DNA of 64,000 bases, from contig NZ_JAAAKW010000002.1 in NCBI RefSeq assembly GCF_009905615.1, forward strand, positions 62,001 to 126,000, in the 5' to 3' direction. Below are positions 1 to 8,647 of the stretch, one piece after another. The notes beneath the pieces were generated by a model. That model saw nothing but the letters and a program-made list of their open reading frames with translations, was not told the DNA's origin and did not search any database. The position numbers and the translations under genes were made by a program. Positions within the stretch are counted from its first letter, which is position 1; every line of letters starts with the position of its first letter. Source of the stretch: Pseudomonas sp. SLFW (GTDB lineage Bacteria > Pseudomonadota > Gammaproteobacteria > Pseudomonadales > Pseudomonadaceae).

Positions 1-329
1 TGGCGGGCGACAAGGTGTTGAAGATCGTCGCCGCACAGCTGAAGAAGCGTTTGCGGTCCTCGGATTTCATCGCCCGTTTTGGCGGTGAAGAGTTCGTGGT
101 GCTGCTTCCTGACACTCAGTTGCCCGATGGCGTGGCGCTGCTGGAGCGACTGCGAGAAGCCGTCGAGCAATGCCCGTTTCACTTCAAAGGCGAGCCGGTG
201 ACAATCACGGTCTCGATGGGCGTCACCCTCTTCAAACCGGGTGAACGCAGTGATCTGGTGCTTAAACGGGCAGACGAGGCCCTGTACCGGGCCAAGGACA
301 GCGGTCGGAATCGCATCGAGCAAGGGTGA
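1..329 (+). CDS. Diguanylate cyclase, C-terminal part (GGDEF domain), 5' end outside window
   Basis: The reading frame is open from the first bases, so this is the end of a longer gene cut by the window edge. The visible ~108 residues are the second half of a GGDEF domain. The signature reads GGEEF after RFG, followed by the family's late motifs (VTVSMGV-like strand, ADEALYRAK helix, GRNR end). An intact GGEEF site predicts synthesis of c-di-GMP from two GTP. No RxxD inhibitory site is visible just upstream of GGEEF, where the residues read LRSSDF, so product inhibition cannot be judged well. An EAL phosphodiesterase lies two genes downstream. The sensory N-terminus is not in the window. Confidence 0.9.
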   Translation, partial: AGDKVLKIVAAQLKKRLRSSDFIARFGGEEFVVLLPDTQLPDGVALLERLREAVEQCPFHFKGEPVTITVSMGVTLFKPGERSDLVLKRADEALYRAKDSGRNRIEQG

Positions 330-426
330 GACAGCACGCGTTCAGTTTCGGCCTATCGCAACTTTGGGCGCCGCGCTGGCATTACGTTACACTGTTGCAT
401 TACTTGCCTCAGTGTTCTGCCTTTTT

Positions 427-1203
427 ATGAAGTCTTATTGCGTACTTTTCCTCGCCCTGCTGCTGACAGCTTGCTCCAGCGGACCGAAGCTGGACACCAG
501 CCATCCTTCGGCAAATTTCGACAGCCGCGCCCAGTTCGTGGTGGTCCATTACACCTCTGCCTCTCTGGATCGATCCCTCGCGTTGCTGACCCATGGCGAA
601 GTCAGCGCTCACTACCTGATCGGCGATGGCCCTGCCACGACCTACAAACTGGTGGATGAAAGTCAGCGCGCCTGGCATGCCGGGGAAAGCGAATGGGACG
701 GCCGCACCTGGCTCAATTCCAGCAGCATCGGTATCGAGATCGTCAATCCGGGCTATCGCGACACACCGACCGGGCGCCTGTGGTACCCATACAGCGAAGC
801 GCAGATTCAAGCGCTGATCGTGCTGCTGAAAGACATCGTCAAACGCAACAAGATCGAACCCCGTCATGTGATCGGCCACAGTGACATTGCGCCCTTACGC
901 AAACTTGATCCGGGGCCGTTGTTCCCGTGGAAGCGTTTGGCTCAGGAAGGGCTTGGCATCTGGCCGGACGAGCAGCAGGTTGCCCAACAGCAGGCGCAGA
1001 TGACTGGCGTGGTGCCGAGCGTCACCTGGTTCCAGCAACAATTGGCGATGCTGGGTTATCCGACCCCGCAAACGGGCGAGTGGGATATTGCGACGCGCCA
1101 CGTGCTGGGGGCGTTCCAGATGCACTATCGACCGCAGAAATTTGACGGCGAGCCGGACCTGCAAAGCGCGGCGATCCTGCAGGTATTGAATTCAAAGCAC
1201 TAA
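427..1203 (+). CDS. ampDh2: N-acetylmuramoyl-L-alanine amidase lipoprotein, AmpDh2/AmiD type
   Basis: The 258-residue protein starts at the ATG giving MKSYCVLFLALLLTACSS, a lipoprotein signal with lipobox LTAC. An earlier in-frame start would put 62 residues ahead of it and is rejected. The amidase_2 domain occupies about residues 35-170. Candidate zinc ligands are His in VVVHYTS and His in the HVIGHSDIAP segment, with Asp in RKLDPG. A peptidoglycan-binding-like tail follows at about 195-250. The family cleaves the bond between anhydro-MurNAc or MurNAc and the stem peptide. The lipoprotein form is expected at the outer membrane, facing the periplasm. Its place beside a GGDEF gene and kinB-algB matches the P. 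aeruginosa ampDh2 locus as I recall it. Confidence 0.88.
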   Translation: MKSYCVLFLALLLTACSSGPKLDTSHPSANFDSRAQFVVVHYTSASLDRSLALLTHGEVSAHYLIGDGPATTYKLVDESQRAWHAGESEWDGRTWLNSSSIGIEIVNPGYRDTPTGRLWYPYSEAQIQALIVLLKDIVKRNKIEPRHVIGHSDIAPLRKLDPGPLFPWKRLAQEGLGIWPDEQQVAQQQAQMTGVVPSVTWFQQQLAMLGYPTPQTGEWDIATRHVLGAFQMHYRPQKFDGEPDLQSAAILQVLNSKH

Positions 1204-1284
1204 ATTTTTCTTAGGGCCGCTTTTTAACGGGCTATTTCTGCGCTTGTTGCTATACCTCATGGGTATTCCACTGGATATTGGCCG

Positions 1285-2904
1285 ATGTTCACGGCTTCAC
1301 CGCAGTTGCGCTCAGTCTTCTACCGCCCTTCGCTCCTGGCTTTGCTGGCAGCGTTGTTGAGTGCGGTCGTGCTGCTGGCGGGCAGTTTCGGGCTGGCGAT
1401 GCATCAGGCCAAGCAGGAAGAAAGCGCGCAGATGAATGCTCAGGGCGAGCGTTTTCTGGTGCGTCTGGAGCAGCTTTTCGACCAGCTCCGCGCTGGCCTT
1501 GATCAGCTCGAAGCCCAGCCCTTGCGTGGTTGCAGTCCGGAAATGGTCGAGCAATTGCGTCAGGTAAACTCGCGCTACCGCTTCATTTATGAAGTCGCGT
1601 ACGTCAGTGAGGCTCAAACCTGTTCCAGTTGGACGCGCGAGAGCATGATCGGCAAGCCCCGAGCACCGGACATTCGCGGCCCCATCTACGATTACTGGCT
1701 CAACACCTCGACTCAACCGGACGATAACCTCGCCTCGCTGATGCTGGGCAGGGGTGATTTTCGCGTATCAACGTCACGCGGCCATTTGACCGACGTGGTC
1801 GATCTGCCTGCAGGCGGGAGCCTGGTTGTGGTGCTCAATCAGGGTAAAAAAGCCGTCCCGGTGCTCGGGCCGCCCCAAGCGTGGCCGCCTACGCCCGACT
1901 GGTCGCCAACGACCATCGAGACATTGATCACCACTCAGGACAAGTTGGTCTACCGGATGCCCACGCAGAGCCCGGAATACCAGTTGGTCCTGATCACGCC
2001 GCGTAACGGCTTGCAACAGAAAATCACCGGCGCCTGGTGGCTGCTGGTTCCCGCCAGCGTGTTGGTCTCGTTGTGCATCGGGATTCTGGTGTTGCAGCTC
2101 GTTCGGCAACGCCAGTCGCTGGGTGGGGAATTGCACGGTGCGCTCCGTCGGGGCGAGTTGAAGGTTCTGTACCAACCCATCTTCGACCTGAATACCCGCT
2201 TGTGCGTGGGCGCTGAGGCACTGGTGCGTTGGCGACGACCTGACGGCACGCTAACCAGCCCCGACCTCTTCATTCCGCTGGCCGAAAACACCGGGCAGAT
2301 TCGTCAGATCACTGATTTCGTGTTGCAGCAGTTGCTTGAGCAGCTCGGGCAACTGCTGCGCGCCAATCCGCATTTGTACGTGTCGGTAAACCTAGCAGCC
2401 TGCGATGTGATGGCACCTCGGATTGGTCGAGTGACTGCAAAGCTGCTGGCGCTGCATCGCGTTGCAGCCCGGCAGATTGCGTTTGAAGTGACCGAGCGGG
2501 GGTTAGTGGACGTGGTGGTCGCACGCAATCACCTGCAAGCGTTGCGTGACCGCGGGCATCAGGTGCTGATCGACGACTTCGGGACGGGGTATTGCAGCCT
2601 GGCGTACTTGCAAACCTTGCCGGTGGATTGTTTGAAGATCGACAAGGCCTTCATTGATGCCCTTGGTCATGACGCCGCCAGTAGCGGCGTTGCTCCACAC
2701 ATCATCCGCATGGCCCACGCCCTACAATTGAAAGTGATCGCCGAGGGTATCGAATTCGAATCCCAAGCCCTGTTACTCAAGAGCGAAGGCGTGATCTACG
2801 GCCAAGGCTGGCTCTTCGCCCGGCCTCTGACAGCAGCCAAATTCACCGAACTGGTGACCGGTGGGCGGCGCAATGCCGGACGCAGGGCCGATGATGTGGC
2901 GTGA
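1285..2904 (+). CDS. c-di-GMP phosphodiesterase, CSS-motif sensor plus EAL domain
   Basis: The 539-residue protein has a TM helix at about 15-38, a periplasmic domain to about 250 and a second TM at about 255-275, then a cytoplasmic EAL domain to the end. The periplasmic part carries two cysteines (RGCSPE and QTCSSW); the latter is the CSS motif of the PdeB/PdeC family, where a disulfide controls activity. The EAL domain keeps EALVRW, the second-loop DDFGTG and a late IAEGIE/E segment, so it should hydrolyse c-di-GMP to pGpG. DDFGTGYCSL has Cys where Ser is more usual. The sensing role of the disulfide is family knowledge, not shown here. Confidence 0.9.
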   Translation: MFTASPQLRSVFYRPSLLALLAALLSAVVLLAGSFGLAMHQAKQEESAQMNAQGERFLVRLEQLFDQLRAGLDQLEAQPLRGCSPEMVEQLRQVNSRYRFIYEVAYVSEAQTCSSWTRESMIGKPRAPDIRGPIYDYWLNTSTQPDDNLASLMLGRGDFRVSTSRGHLTDVVDLPAGGSLVVVLNQGKKAVPVLGPPQAWPPTPDWSPTTIETLITTQDKLVYRMPTQSPEYQLVLITPRNGLQQKITGAWWLLVPASVLVSLCIGILVLQLVRQRQSLGGELHGALRRGELKVLYQPIFDLNTRLCVGAEALVRWRRPDGTLTSPDLFIPLAENTGQIRQITDFVLQQLLEQLGQLLRANPHLYVSVNLAACDVMAPRIGRVTAKLLALHRVAARQIAFEVTERGLVDVVVARNHLQALRDRGHQVLIDDFGTGYCSLAYLQTLPVDCLKIDKAFIDALGHDAASSGVAPHIIRMAHALQLKVIAEGIEFESQALLLKSEGVIYGQGWLFARPLTAAKFTELVTGGRRNAGRRADDVA

Positions 2905-2939
2905 TGGGTTTAGTGGTTACGAAGTCAGCACTGGCCCTC

Positions 2940-3029
2940 TGTAGGAGCGAATTCATTCGCGAGAGGCGGGTGCATCCAACAGACATCTTTCGTCTGTACC
3001 ACCGCATCGCGAATGAATTCGCTCCCACA
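2940..3029. repeat. Long REP-like hairpin, family A copy 1
   Basis: The ends are near-perfect inverted repeats of GTAGGAGCGAATTCATTCGC, enclosing a second, less conserved dyad. It lies between the convergent EAL gene and kinB. The same element recurs at 12415, 19620, 23698, 35630 and 46294. Confidence 0.9.
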
Positions 3030-3084
3030 TGGGGCAGTGTTTATTCTGCGAGGGTTAAGCAGCGTCCAGGCTTGCGAACGATGC

Positions 3085-4872
3085 CTACAACGGCAACGCC
3101 ATATAAAACTGCGTGCCTTGCCCCGGCCGTGAGTACACGCCCATGCGTCCGCCGTGGAGTTGGACGATTTCCTTGCACAGCGCCAGTCCCAGTCCCGCGC
3201 CACCTTTCTTGCGCCCGACCTGCACGAACGGTTCGAATATCCGGGCCTGCTGGCCGTAGGCGATGCCCTCGCCGTTGTCTTCGACGCTGATGATCAGCCG
3301 CTCCCCGTGTCGACGCGCCTGGAGCCGGATGAGCCCGGATTGCGGCGTGTGGCGCAGGGCATTGTCGAGGAGGTTGTCCAATACGCGGTCCAACTGGACC
3401 TTGTCGGCCTGCAGACGTGGCAAGGGTTCCTGCATTTCCAGCAGGACCATTACGTCCTGTTCCTGCGCGGTTTCGGCAAAGCGCTGACGCGCCTCAGTGA
3501 GCAGGTCATTAACATCACAGGGCGCCAGCGCGAGTTTTTGCAGGCCATTCTGGTAGCGCGAGAAATTCAGCAGGTCGTTGATCAGCTGCATCAGCCGCTG
3601 CATCTCTTCATTGACGGTCTTCAGCAAGTCCGTTTCCCGGGAATCGGGGGCGAAGTGCACGCGCTCCTGCAACAGCCCGAACGCCATGTGCATGCCGGTC
3701 ACCGGGGTGCGCAATTCGTGGGAGGCGCGAAGCACGAATTCGCTGCGCACCCGTTCGAAGGCCCGCTGCTCCGTCACATCGTGCAACACCATCACCGCCC
3801 CGAGGATGTGGCCTTTGGTGTGGCTGACAGGGGTCAGGCTGTAGGTCAGCAGGCGGGTTTCGCCGTCGACCTCGATAGACAAGTCTTCCGGCGCTCGCTC
3901 CAGCGTTCCGCCGCGCAGCACCAGATACAACTGCTCATCCAGTTCCGGACGCTGCAACGCTTCACCCAGTCCTTGGCCCAAACGTCCCTCTTCCCAACCC
4001 AGCTGCCGCTGCGCGACTGGGTTCAGGTGTTCGAGGCGGCCTTGGCGGTCGATCATCAACAGCCCGTCGTCGATGCTGTCGAGGACCGCTTGCAGCCGCT
4101 GCTGACCGGCGAGCAGCTCATCCACGTTGGTGACCTGATGCTGGCGCAGGGCCTCGGCCATGATGCCGAAGCGACGCGTCAGCAAATTCATCTCGGCAGA
4201 GGATGAAATGGGCAGCAGCACTTCAAAGTTGCCTTGGCCAATGTTGTCCGCCGCCTTGGCCAACGCCTCGATAGGGGCGCCAAAACGGCGGGCGATGCCG
4301 TGGGCCGTGACGAAACCGATGGCGAGCACCGCCAACCCGACCAGCCCTAATAAAGCAGCCACCCACAGCGCGCGAGTTCGCGAGGCGCTTTCAGCCTGGC
4401 TGATGTTTTCCAGCGCCTGACGATGGGCGTCGAGCAAGCCATTGCGTAGCGCGTTGAAGGCCGTGGTGACCGTCTTGTCGTCATTCAGTGCATCGGCAGA
4501 GTCGCCCGCTTCTTCCAGCGACTTGAGGAATCGCTCGTAATCCACCCGCGCTTTCTCGAAACCGCTGTGGATGTTGGTCTGCTGATCGTGATCGATGCCT
4601 TGATCGAGCAAATCCTGGAACTGCGCCTGATTCTGCTTGAGCGCCGCTTGATCGGGACGGTCCTTGAGCAGCATCACCAACTGATCGCCCAGGTTCTGGC
4701 GCAGTTTGAGGCCGATATCGAGCGTGATGAAGTTGTGGTGGATCAAATCCTCCTGGGACTTGGCCATCTGCATGACGCTGACCAGACCTAGTATCAGCCC
4801 CAGCAACGCAACGGTCATCAGCGCCGAAATGCTGAGGAACAGTCGGGTGCGCAACTTCATCGCGAACTTCAT
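3085..4872 (-). CDS. kinB: Sensor histidine kinase/phosphatase KinB
   Basis: The 595-residue membrane kinase is ordered TM1 (about 8-35), periplasmic helical sensor (36-165), TM2 (168-192), HAMP (190-245), PAS (about 255-370), HisKA and HATPase_c. The phospho-acceptor is in SHELRTP at about His385. The N box reads DNLLDNALRH, and G boxes DNGEGI and GAGLGLAL are intact. It is followed 3' to 5' by algB with a 10-nt gap, so the two are co-transcribed from the algB side. KinB acts on AlgB and in P. aeruginosa represses alginate, largely through its phosphatase activity. Family order, length and partner make the identification firm. Confidence 0.95.
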   Translation of the reverse strand: MKFAMKLRTRLFLSISALMTVALLGLILGLVSVMQMAKSQEDLIHHNFITLDIGLKLRQNLGDQLVMLLKDRPDQAALKQNQAQFQDLLDQGIDHDQQTNIHSGFEKARVDYERFLKSLEEAGDSADALNDDKTVTTAFNALRNGLLDAHRQALENISQAESASRTRALWVAALLGLVGLAVLAIGFVTAHGIARRFGAPIEALAKAADNIGQGNFEVLLPISSSAEMNLLTRRFGIMAEALRQHQVTNVDELLAGQQRLQAVLDSIDDGLLMIDRQGRLEHLNPVAQRQLGWEEGRLGQGLGEALQRPELDEQLYLVLRGGTLERAPEDLSIEVDGETRLLTYSLTPVSHTKGHILGAVMVLHDVTEQRAFERVRSEFVLRASHELRTPVTGMHMAFGLLQERVHFAPDSRETDLLKTVNEEMQRLMQLINDLLNFSRYQNGLQKLALAPCDVNDLLTEARQRFAETAQEQDVMVLLEMQEPLPRLQADKVQLDRVLDNLLDNALRHTPQSGLIRLQARRHGERLIISVEDNGEGIAYGQQARIFEPFVQVGRKKGGAGLGLALCKEIVQLHGGRMGVYSRPGQGTQFYMALPL

Positions 4873-4882
4873 GGGCGCCCTG

Positions 4883-6229
4883 TCACAAGTTGTACTGCTT
4901 GCGTTTGCGGTACAACGTCGAGGCGTCGATGCCCAGCGTGCGCGCAGCCTGATCGAGGGTATCGCTGGTGGCCAGCACGGCGCCGATGTGCGCCTTTTCC
5001 AGTTCGTCCAGACTCAACGCAGCGCCCACACGTGGTGCATTGTTGGTCGGTTGTTCACCCATGCCCAAGTGAGTGATTTCGACCTTCTCTTGCGGACAGA
5101 TAATGCTGGCCCGCTCGATCACGTTACGCAGTTCGCGAATGTTGCCCGGCCAGCGGTAATTCACCAGCGCGCTCCGGGCTTCTTCACTGAAACCACGGGC
5201 AGGGCGACCGTATTCCTTGACGAAACGGGCCAAAAAGCGGTCCGCCAGCGTCAGGATGTCCTCGCCGCGCTCACGCAACGGCGGCAGGTGCAGCGTGATC
5301 ACGTTCAAGCGATACAGCAGGTCCTCGCGGAAACGGCCTTCGCGAACCATGTCTTCCAGATTCAGGTTGGTGGCCGCAAGGATGCGCACGTCGGCACGGC
5401 GGGTAACAGGGTCGCCTACGCGCTCGTACTCTTTGTCCTGAATGAAACGCAGCAGTTTGGGCTGCAATGTCAGTGGGAAATCGCCGATTTCGTCGAGGAA
5501 CAATGTACCGCCGTCTGCCTGATTGACCCGGCCCAGTGTGCTTTCGCTCGCCCCGGTGAAGGCGCCGCGGCTGTGACCGAACAGCTCGCTTTCCATCAGC
5601 TCGGCGGTGAGCGACGGACAGTTGATGGTCACGCAGGCTTTTTTCGCCCGTTTGCTCCAGCCGTGAATCGCCCGCGCCAGCTCGCCTTTACCGGTTCCGG
5701 ATTCGCCGAGGATCAGGATGTTGGCGTCGGTGTTCGCCACTTGGCGAGCTGTTTCCAGAATCGCCATCATCGACGGGCTGTGGGAATCCAGACCGTCCTT
5801 GGGTTTGCGCACTTCGCCTTCCAGCGCTTCCAGACGCGCCGACAACTGACGCACCTCCAATTGTTTGGCGGTCGCCAGACGCAACTGATCAGGGCTGCAC
5901 GGTTTCACGAGATAATCCGCCGCACCGGCCTGGATGGCGTCCACCGCAGTGTCCACCGCCGAATGTGCGGTCACGATGACCACGCGCATCCACGGCGCCT
6001 GAATGCGCATCTGCGCCAACACGTCGAGACCATTGTCTTCACCCAGACGCAGGTCCAGAAAGCACACGTCGAACACTTGACGTTGCAACAGCGCCTCGGC
6101 CTGGGCCGCACTGTTGGCGGTGGCGACGCTGTAGCCTTCATCTTCCAGGCAATAGCGGAAGGTGCGAAGGATGGCGGATTCATCATCCACAAGCAGAATA
6201 CGGCCCTGATTCTCAGTGGCTGCTTCCAT
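4883..6229 (-). CDS. algB: NtrC-family response regulator AlgB
   Basis: The 448-residue protein starts at MEAATENQGRILLVDDE; a GGAG-containing ribosome site precedes this ATG, and the upstream extension is not family-like. The receiver domain (about 7-120) has the phospho-acceptor Asp59 in FLDLRL. The AAA+ sigma-54-interaction domain (about 145-370) shows Walker A GESGTGKGE, the GAFTGA loop and Walker B-like GGTLFLDEIGDFP. The Fis-type helix-turn-helix is at the C-terminus (TLGIDASTLYRKRKQY). AlgB is an activator of alginate genes in Pseudomonas. It is transcribed ahead of kinB. The intact GAFTGA loop means sigma-54 activation cannot be excluded. Confidence 0.96.
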   Translation of the reverse strand: MEAATENQGRILLVDDESAILRTFRYCLEDEGYSVATANSAAQAEALLQRQVFDVCFLDLRLGEDNGLDVLAQMRIQAPWMRVVIVTAHSAVDTAVDAIQAGAADYLVKPCSPDQLRLATAKQLEVRQLSARLEALEGEVRKPKDGLDSHSPSMMAILETARQVANTDANILILGESGTGKGELARAIHGWSKRAKKACVTINCPSLTAELMESELFGHSRGAFTGASESTLGRVNQADGGTLFLDEIGDFPLTLQPKLLRFIQDKEYERVGDPVTRRADVRILAATNLNLEDMVREGRFREDLLYRLNVITLHLPPLRERGEDILTLADRFLARFVKEYGRPARGFSEEARSALVNYRWPGNIRELRNVIERASIICPQEKVEITHLGMGEQPTNNAPRVGAALSLDELEKAHIGAVLATSDTLDQAARTLGIDASTLYRKRKQYNL

Positions 6230-6427
6230 TTTTCCTACGCTCCTAAATGAATGATCATGGTTAGTCCCGGAAAAATCGGGCAAGTTGCATGGTTCATTCT
6301 GATTGATTCAATGCGATGCCGGGTAGTTATCTGGCGAAATTTCAGACAACAGATTGATCTACGTCCTACAGCGTCGACTCTCTGTCTGGTGCAGGGATCG
6401 TGATCTGCATCGCCATCCTCGGGTGTA

Positions 6428-6454
6428 GAACGTCTGGGCGAATGGAAAGTCTCT
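6428..6454 (+). promoter_or_regulatory. Possible AlgU (sigma-22)-type promoter of the BON gene
   Basis: GAACGT, a 16-nt spacer, then TCTCT, compared with the AlgU consensus GAACTT-N16/17-TCTGA. There is one mismatch in the -35 and two in the -10. It ends 36 nt before the BON gene start. Weak on its own. Confidence 0.3.
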
Positions 6455-6490
6455 CCAGTAGCACCTTTTGGAACTGTCTGGAGAATTGCC

Positions 6491-7342
6491 ATGCACCCGT
6501 TCAAGAAAATCGCCTTGGCTGTGGCCACCACCGGCTGGCTCGCGGCGATGCCGGTCGCGCACGCCGCGCAAGGCGATGTGCAAACGCAACTGGCGGAAGC
6601 ACGTCAGGAAGGCTCGATATGGACGGCCTTCGCACTCAATCGCCATTTGAGCCCGTTCAACATCGGCGTGAAGGTCGAGCAAGGCACGGCCATTCTGACC
6701 GGCAAGGTGGAGAACGAGGTGGACAAGGAGTTGGCGACGCAAATCGCCGGCGACACGCAAGGCATCAACAAGGTCGACAATCAGCTGCAGATCGATCCGG
6801 GGGTCGCAGCGGAGCCCGGCACCAAAGCCAACATGGCACAGCGCTTCGACGACGCCACGCTGACCGCGACGATCAAATCCAAGCTGTTGTGGAACAGCGT
6901 CACAGAAGGACTGAACATCGATGTCGCGTCCGCCAAGGGCGTGGTGACGCTGAAGGGCCAGGCAAAAGATGCCGAGGCCAAGCAACTGGCGGGCAGCCTG
7001 GCGAGCAACACTGACGGTGTGACGGAAGTGAATAACCTCATCAGCGTCAGCGCACGCGACACCCAAGCCATCAAAGAGCAGAGCGAAGCGCAGGCCAACA
7101 GCGTGCGTGAAGAGTTCAGCGACGCGTGGATCACCAGCAAGGTGAAGTCCAGCCTCATCTATAGCCGCAATCTCGATGGCCTGAATATAAAGGTGGAAAC
7201 CAAAGGCGGCGTGGTGAGCCTGGATGGCGTGGTAGCCAACTACGCCGAGAAAGAGCTGGCCGTTGAAATTGCTCGCAACATTCGAGGGGTCAAAGGCGTG
7301 GATGCCGATACCTTACGGGTGATGACCCGCAGTGCCGGTTGA
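6491..7342 (+). CDS. Periplasmic BON-domain protein (OsmY-like), three BON domains
   Basis: The 283-residue protein has a signal peptide (MHPFKK then a hydrophobic run, cleavage near AHAAQG). Three BON repeats of about 65-70 residues follow, at roughly 40-110, 120-190 and 215-282. Each has the pattern of a conserved Gly-Val-Val-x-Leu strand (GTAILTGKV, GVVTLKGQA, GVVSLDGVV). BON proteins are periplasmic or outer-membrane-associated and bind phospholipid; OsmY-type members are induced by osmotic and envelope stress. It is divergent from algB, with 261 nt between the starts. The three-domain form is longer than E. coli OsmY, which has two. The exact function is not known from the sequence. Confidence 0.88.
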   Translation: MHPFKKIALAVATTGWLAAMPVAHAAQGDVQTQLAEARQEGSIWTAFALNRHLSPFNIGVKVEQGTAILTGKVENEVDKELATQIAGDTQGINKVDNQLQIDPGVAAEPGTKANMAQRFDDATLTATIKSKLLWNSVTEGLNIDVASAKGVVTLKGQAKDAEAKQLAGSLASNTDGVTEVNNLISVSARDTQAIKEQSEAQANSVREEFSDAWITSKVKSSLIYSRNLDGLNIKVETKGGVVSLDGVVANYAEKELAVEIARNIRGVKGVDADTLRVMTRSAG

Positions 7343-7531
7343 TAGCCAGCCTCTCTAGAGCAGCATGTTTGTCGGCGGTGGCGTCCTTGACGCCTGCCGC
7401 AACCGGCCAGCCCGCCGCTAAAGGCCGCGACACTTTGCCCCACCTCTTCGTGCAATACGCACGATGTCAAATGTTCAATCGTGCAGCTTGCTCGTAGGAA
7501 GCTTCATCACATCATTGCTAAGCGACTGATT

Positions 7532-7546
7532 TATAAAGGCTTTATA
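7532..7546. promoter_or_regulatory. Palindrome TATAAAG-G-CTTTATA, possible activator site
   Basis: A 15-bp perfect palindrome around a central G ends 13 bp upstream of the sigma-54-like promoter at 7560. The position could suit a binding site, but no known regulator consensus was recognised. Confidence 0.4.
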
Positions 7547-7559
7547 GGATCAAAAAAGC

Positions 7560-7575
7560 TGGCACACAGGCTGCA
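7560..7575 (+). promoter_or_regulatory. Sigma-54-type promoter (-24/-12)
   Basis: TGGCAC-N5-CTGCA matches TGGCAC-N5-TTGCA at all but one position. The invariant GG (7561-7562) and GC (7573-7574) are exactly ten bases apart. It lies 58 bp before the start of the small gene at 7634. It predicts RpoN-dependent expression of that gene and perhaps of the two after it. Confidence 0.6.
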
Positions 7576-7633
7576 ATATCTCTAGCAACAAGGTCTGAAC
7601 CGTCGACCGACAAGATTGCCTGGAGCCCACTGC

Positions 7634-7921
7634 ATGAACACTCAACGCCTCGCCACTCTGCGTATCTCTCCACTGCACCTGCAGCAAGGTTTGTTCGCCA
7701 GCCTGGCGTTGATGATCACGCTGATCGCCGTTCAGCAGTTCGCACACTGGACCCAGAAACAGCAAGAGGTTGTCCAGATTCACCACACCTATAGCCATGC
7801 AGCGCCTTTCGCCAAAGCGAGCGCGCTCAAGGCCACTGATGTAGGCCTGAGTCTGCAACCGGTTGAAGACGCCGCTGCCGCCGTTGAGCAAGCGCCGCGT
7901 CAACAGAGTTGGGTTTTCTGA
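7634..7921 (+). CDS. Small single-TM protein of unknown function
   Basis: The 95-residue protein starts at MNTQRL; the ATG is preceded by TGGAG at a good distance. One TM helix covers about residues 22-40 (FASLALMITLIAV). A polar and Ala-rich C-terminal half of about 50 residues follows, presumably periplasmic. I do not recognise the family. A sigma-54-like promoter stands directly upstream. DUF1328 and Ivy-like genes follow in the same direction after an 88-nt gap, so all three may form one transcript. It could be a regulator-associated envelope peptide, but nothing in the sequence assigns a role. Confidence 0.6.
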   Translation: MNTQRLATLRISPLHLQQGLFASLALMITLIAVQQFAHWTQKQQEVVQIHHTYSHAAPFAKASALKATDVGLSLQPVEDAAAAVEQAPRQQSWVF

Positions 7922-7982
7922 CCAGCAATGGCGAAGACGCAATCTATGCCGAGGTTCTTATCCGATACCTCGCTGTAGCTGA

Positions 7983-8174
<192 letters not shown>

Positions 8175-8179
8175 CCAGA

Positions 8180-8647
8180 ATGATCCGCAAGCACTTCCAT
8201 GCCATGACGCTGGCGCTCCTCACGAGCGCCAGCGCCATGGCGATGGCAGCAAACGATGGTCAGGCGCGGGTGAACGAGCTGTTGAGTTCTGACCCCGAAT
8301 ACCGCCAGACCTGGTCGAGCGTTGTGAAGAAAGAAGAACGATTGCCCGATTGGGTGATCAATCTGTCCGGCGCATCGGATCAGATGAATGCCGTGACTGA
8401 AGACGGTGACAAATACCTGGTAGGGCCTCTCTGCGAAACCCAGGACACGTGCACCCATAACCGGCTCATCGTAGCGTTCAGTCTCGACAAGTCGCACGCC
8501 TATGCCATGTTGGTCGAGGTCCCAGCGGGCCTGCCGGCGGATAAATCCCCGACGCGCCATGCTGAATACCGTTTCATCGGCAAGCCGGACGAGGGCATGC
8601 AAGGCCTTCTCAAAGAGCAGCTAAAGAAAGATCCAAACTGGTACTGA
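8180..8647 (+). CDS. Ivy-family periplasmic protein with altered inhibitory loop
   Basis: The 155-residue protein has a signal peptide (cleavage near MAMAAND). The Ivy-like core follows, including the conserved WV, KYLVGPLC and HNRLIVAFS-type segments and a C-terminal Trp-Tyr end. Ivy proteins block c-type lysozyme by pushing a disulfide-closed loop, CKPHDC in E. coli, into the active site. Here the matching loop reads CETQDTC (Cys85 to Cys91): one residue longer and without the key His. The fold is likely kept but c-type lysozyme inhibition is doubtful. It could act on another glycan-cleaving enzyme. It follows the DUF1328 gene by 5 nt. Confidence 0.72.
   Translation: MIRKHFHAMTLALLTSASAMAMAANDGQARVNELLSSDPEYRQTWSSVVKKEERLPDWVINLSGASDQMNAVTEDGDKYLVGPLCETQDTCTHNRLIVAFSLDKSHAYAMLVEVPAGLPADKSPTRHAEYRFIGKPDEGMQGLLKEQLKKDPNWY

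Noticed and set aside
2940..3029. CRISPR-like repeat array
   Set aside because: Copies are dispersed over the window as single hairpins between genes, without regular spacers.
4706..6250. Plus-strand open frame of 514 codons over algB
   Set aside because: Shadow of algB; no ribosome site and no domain pattern.
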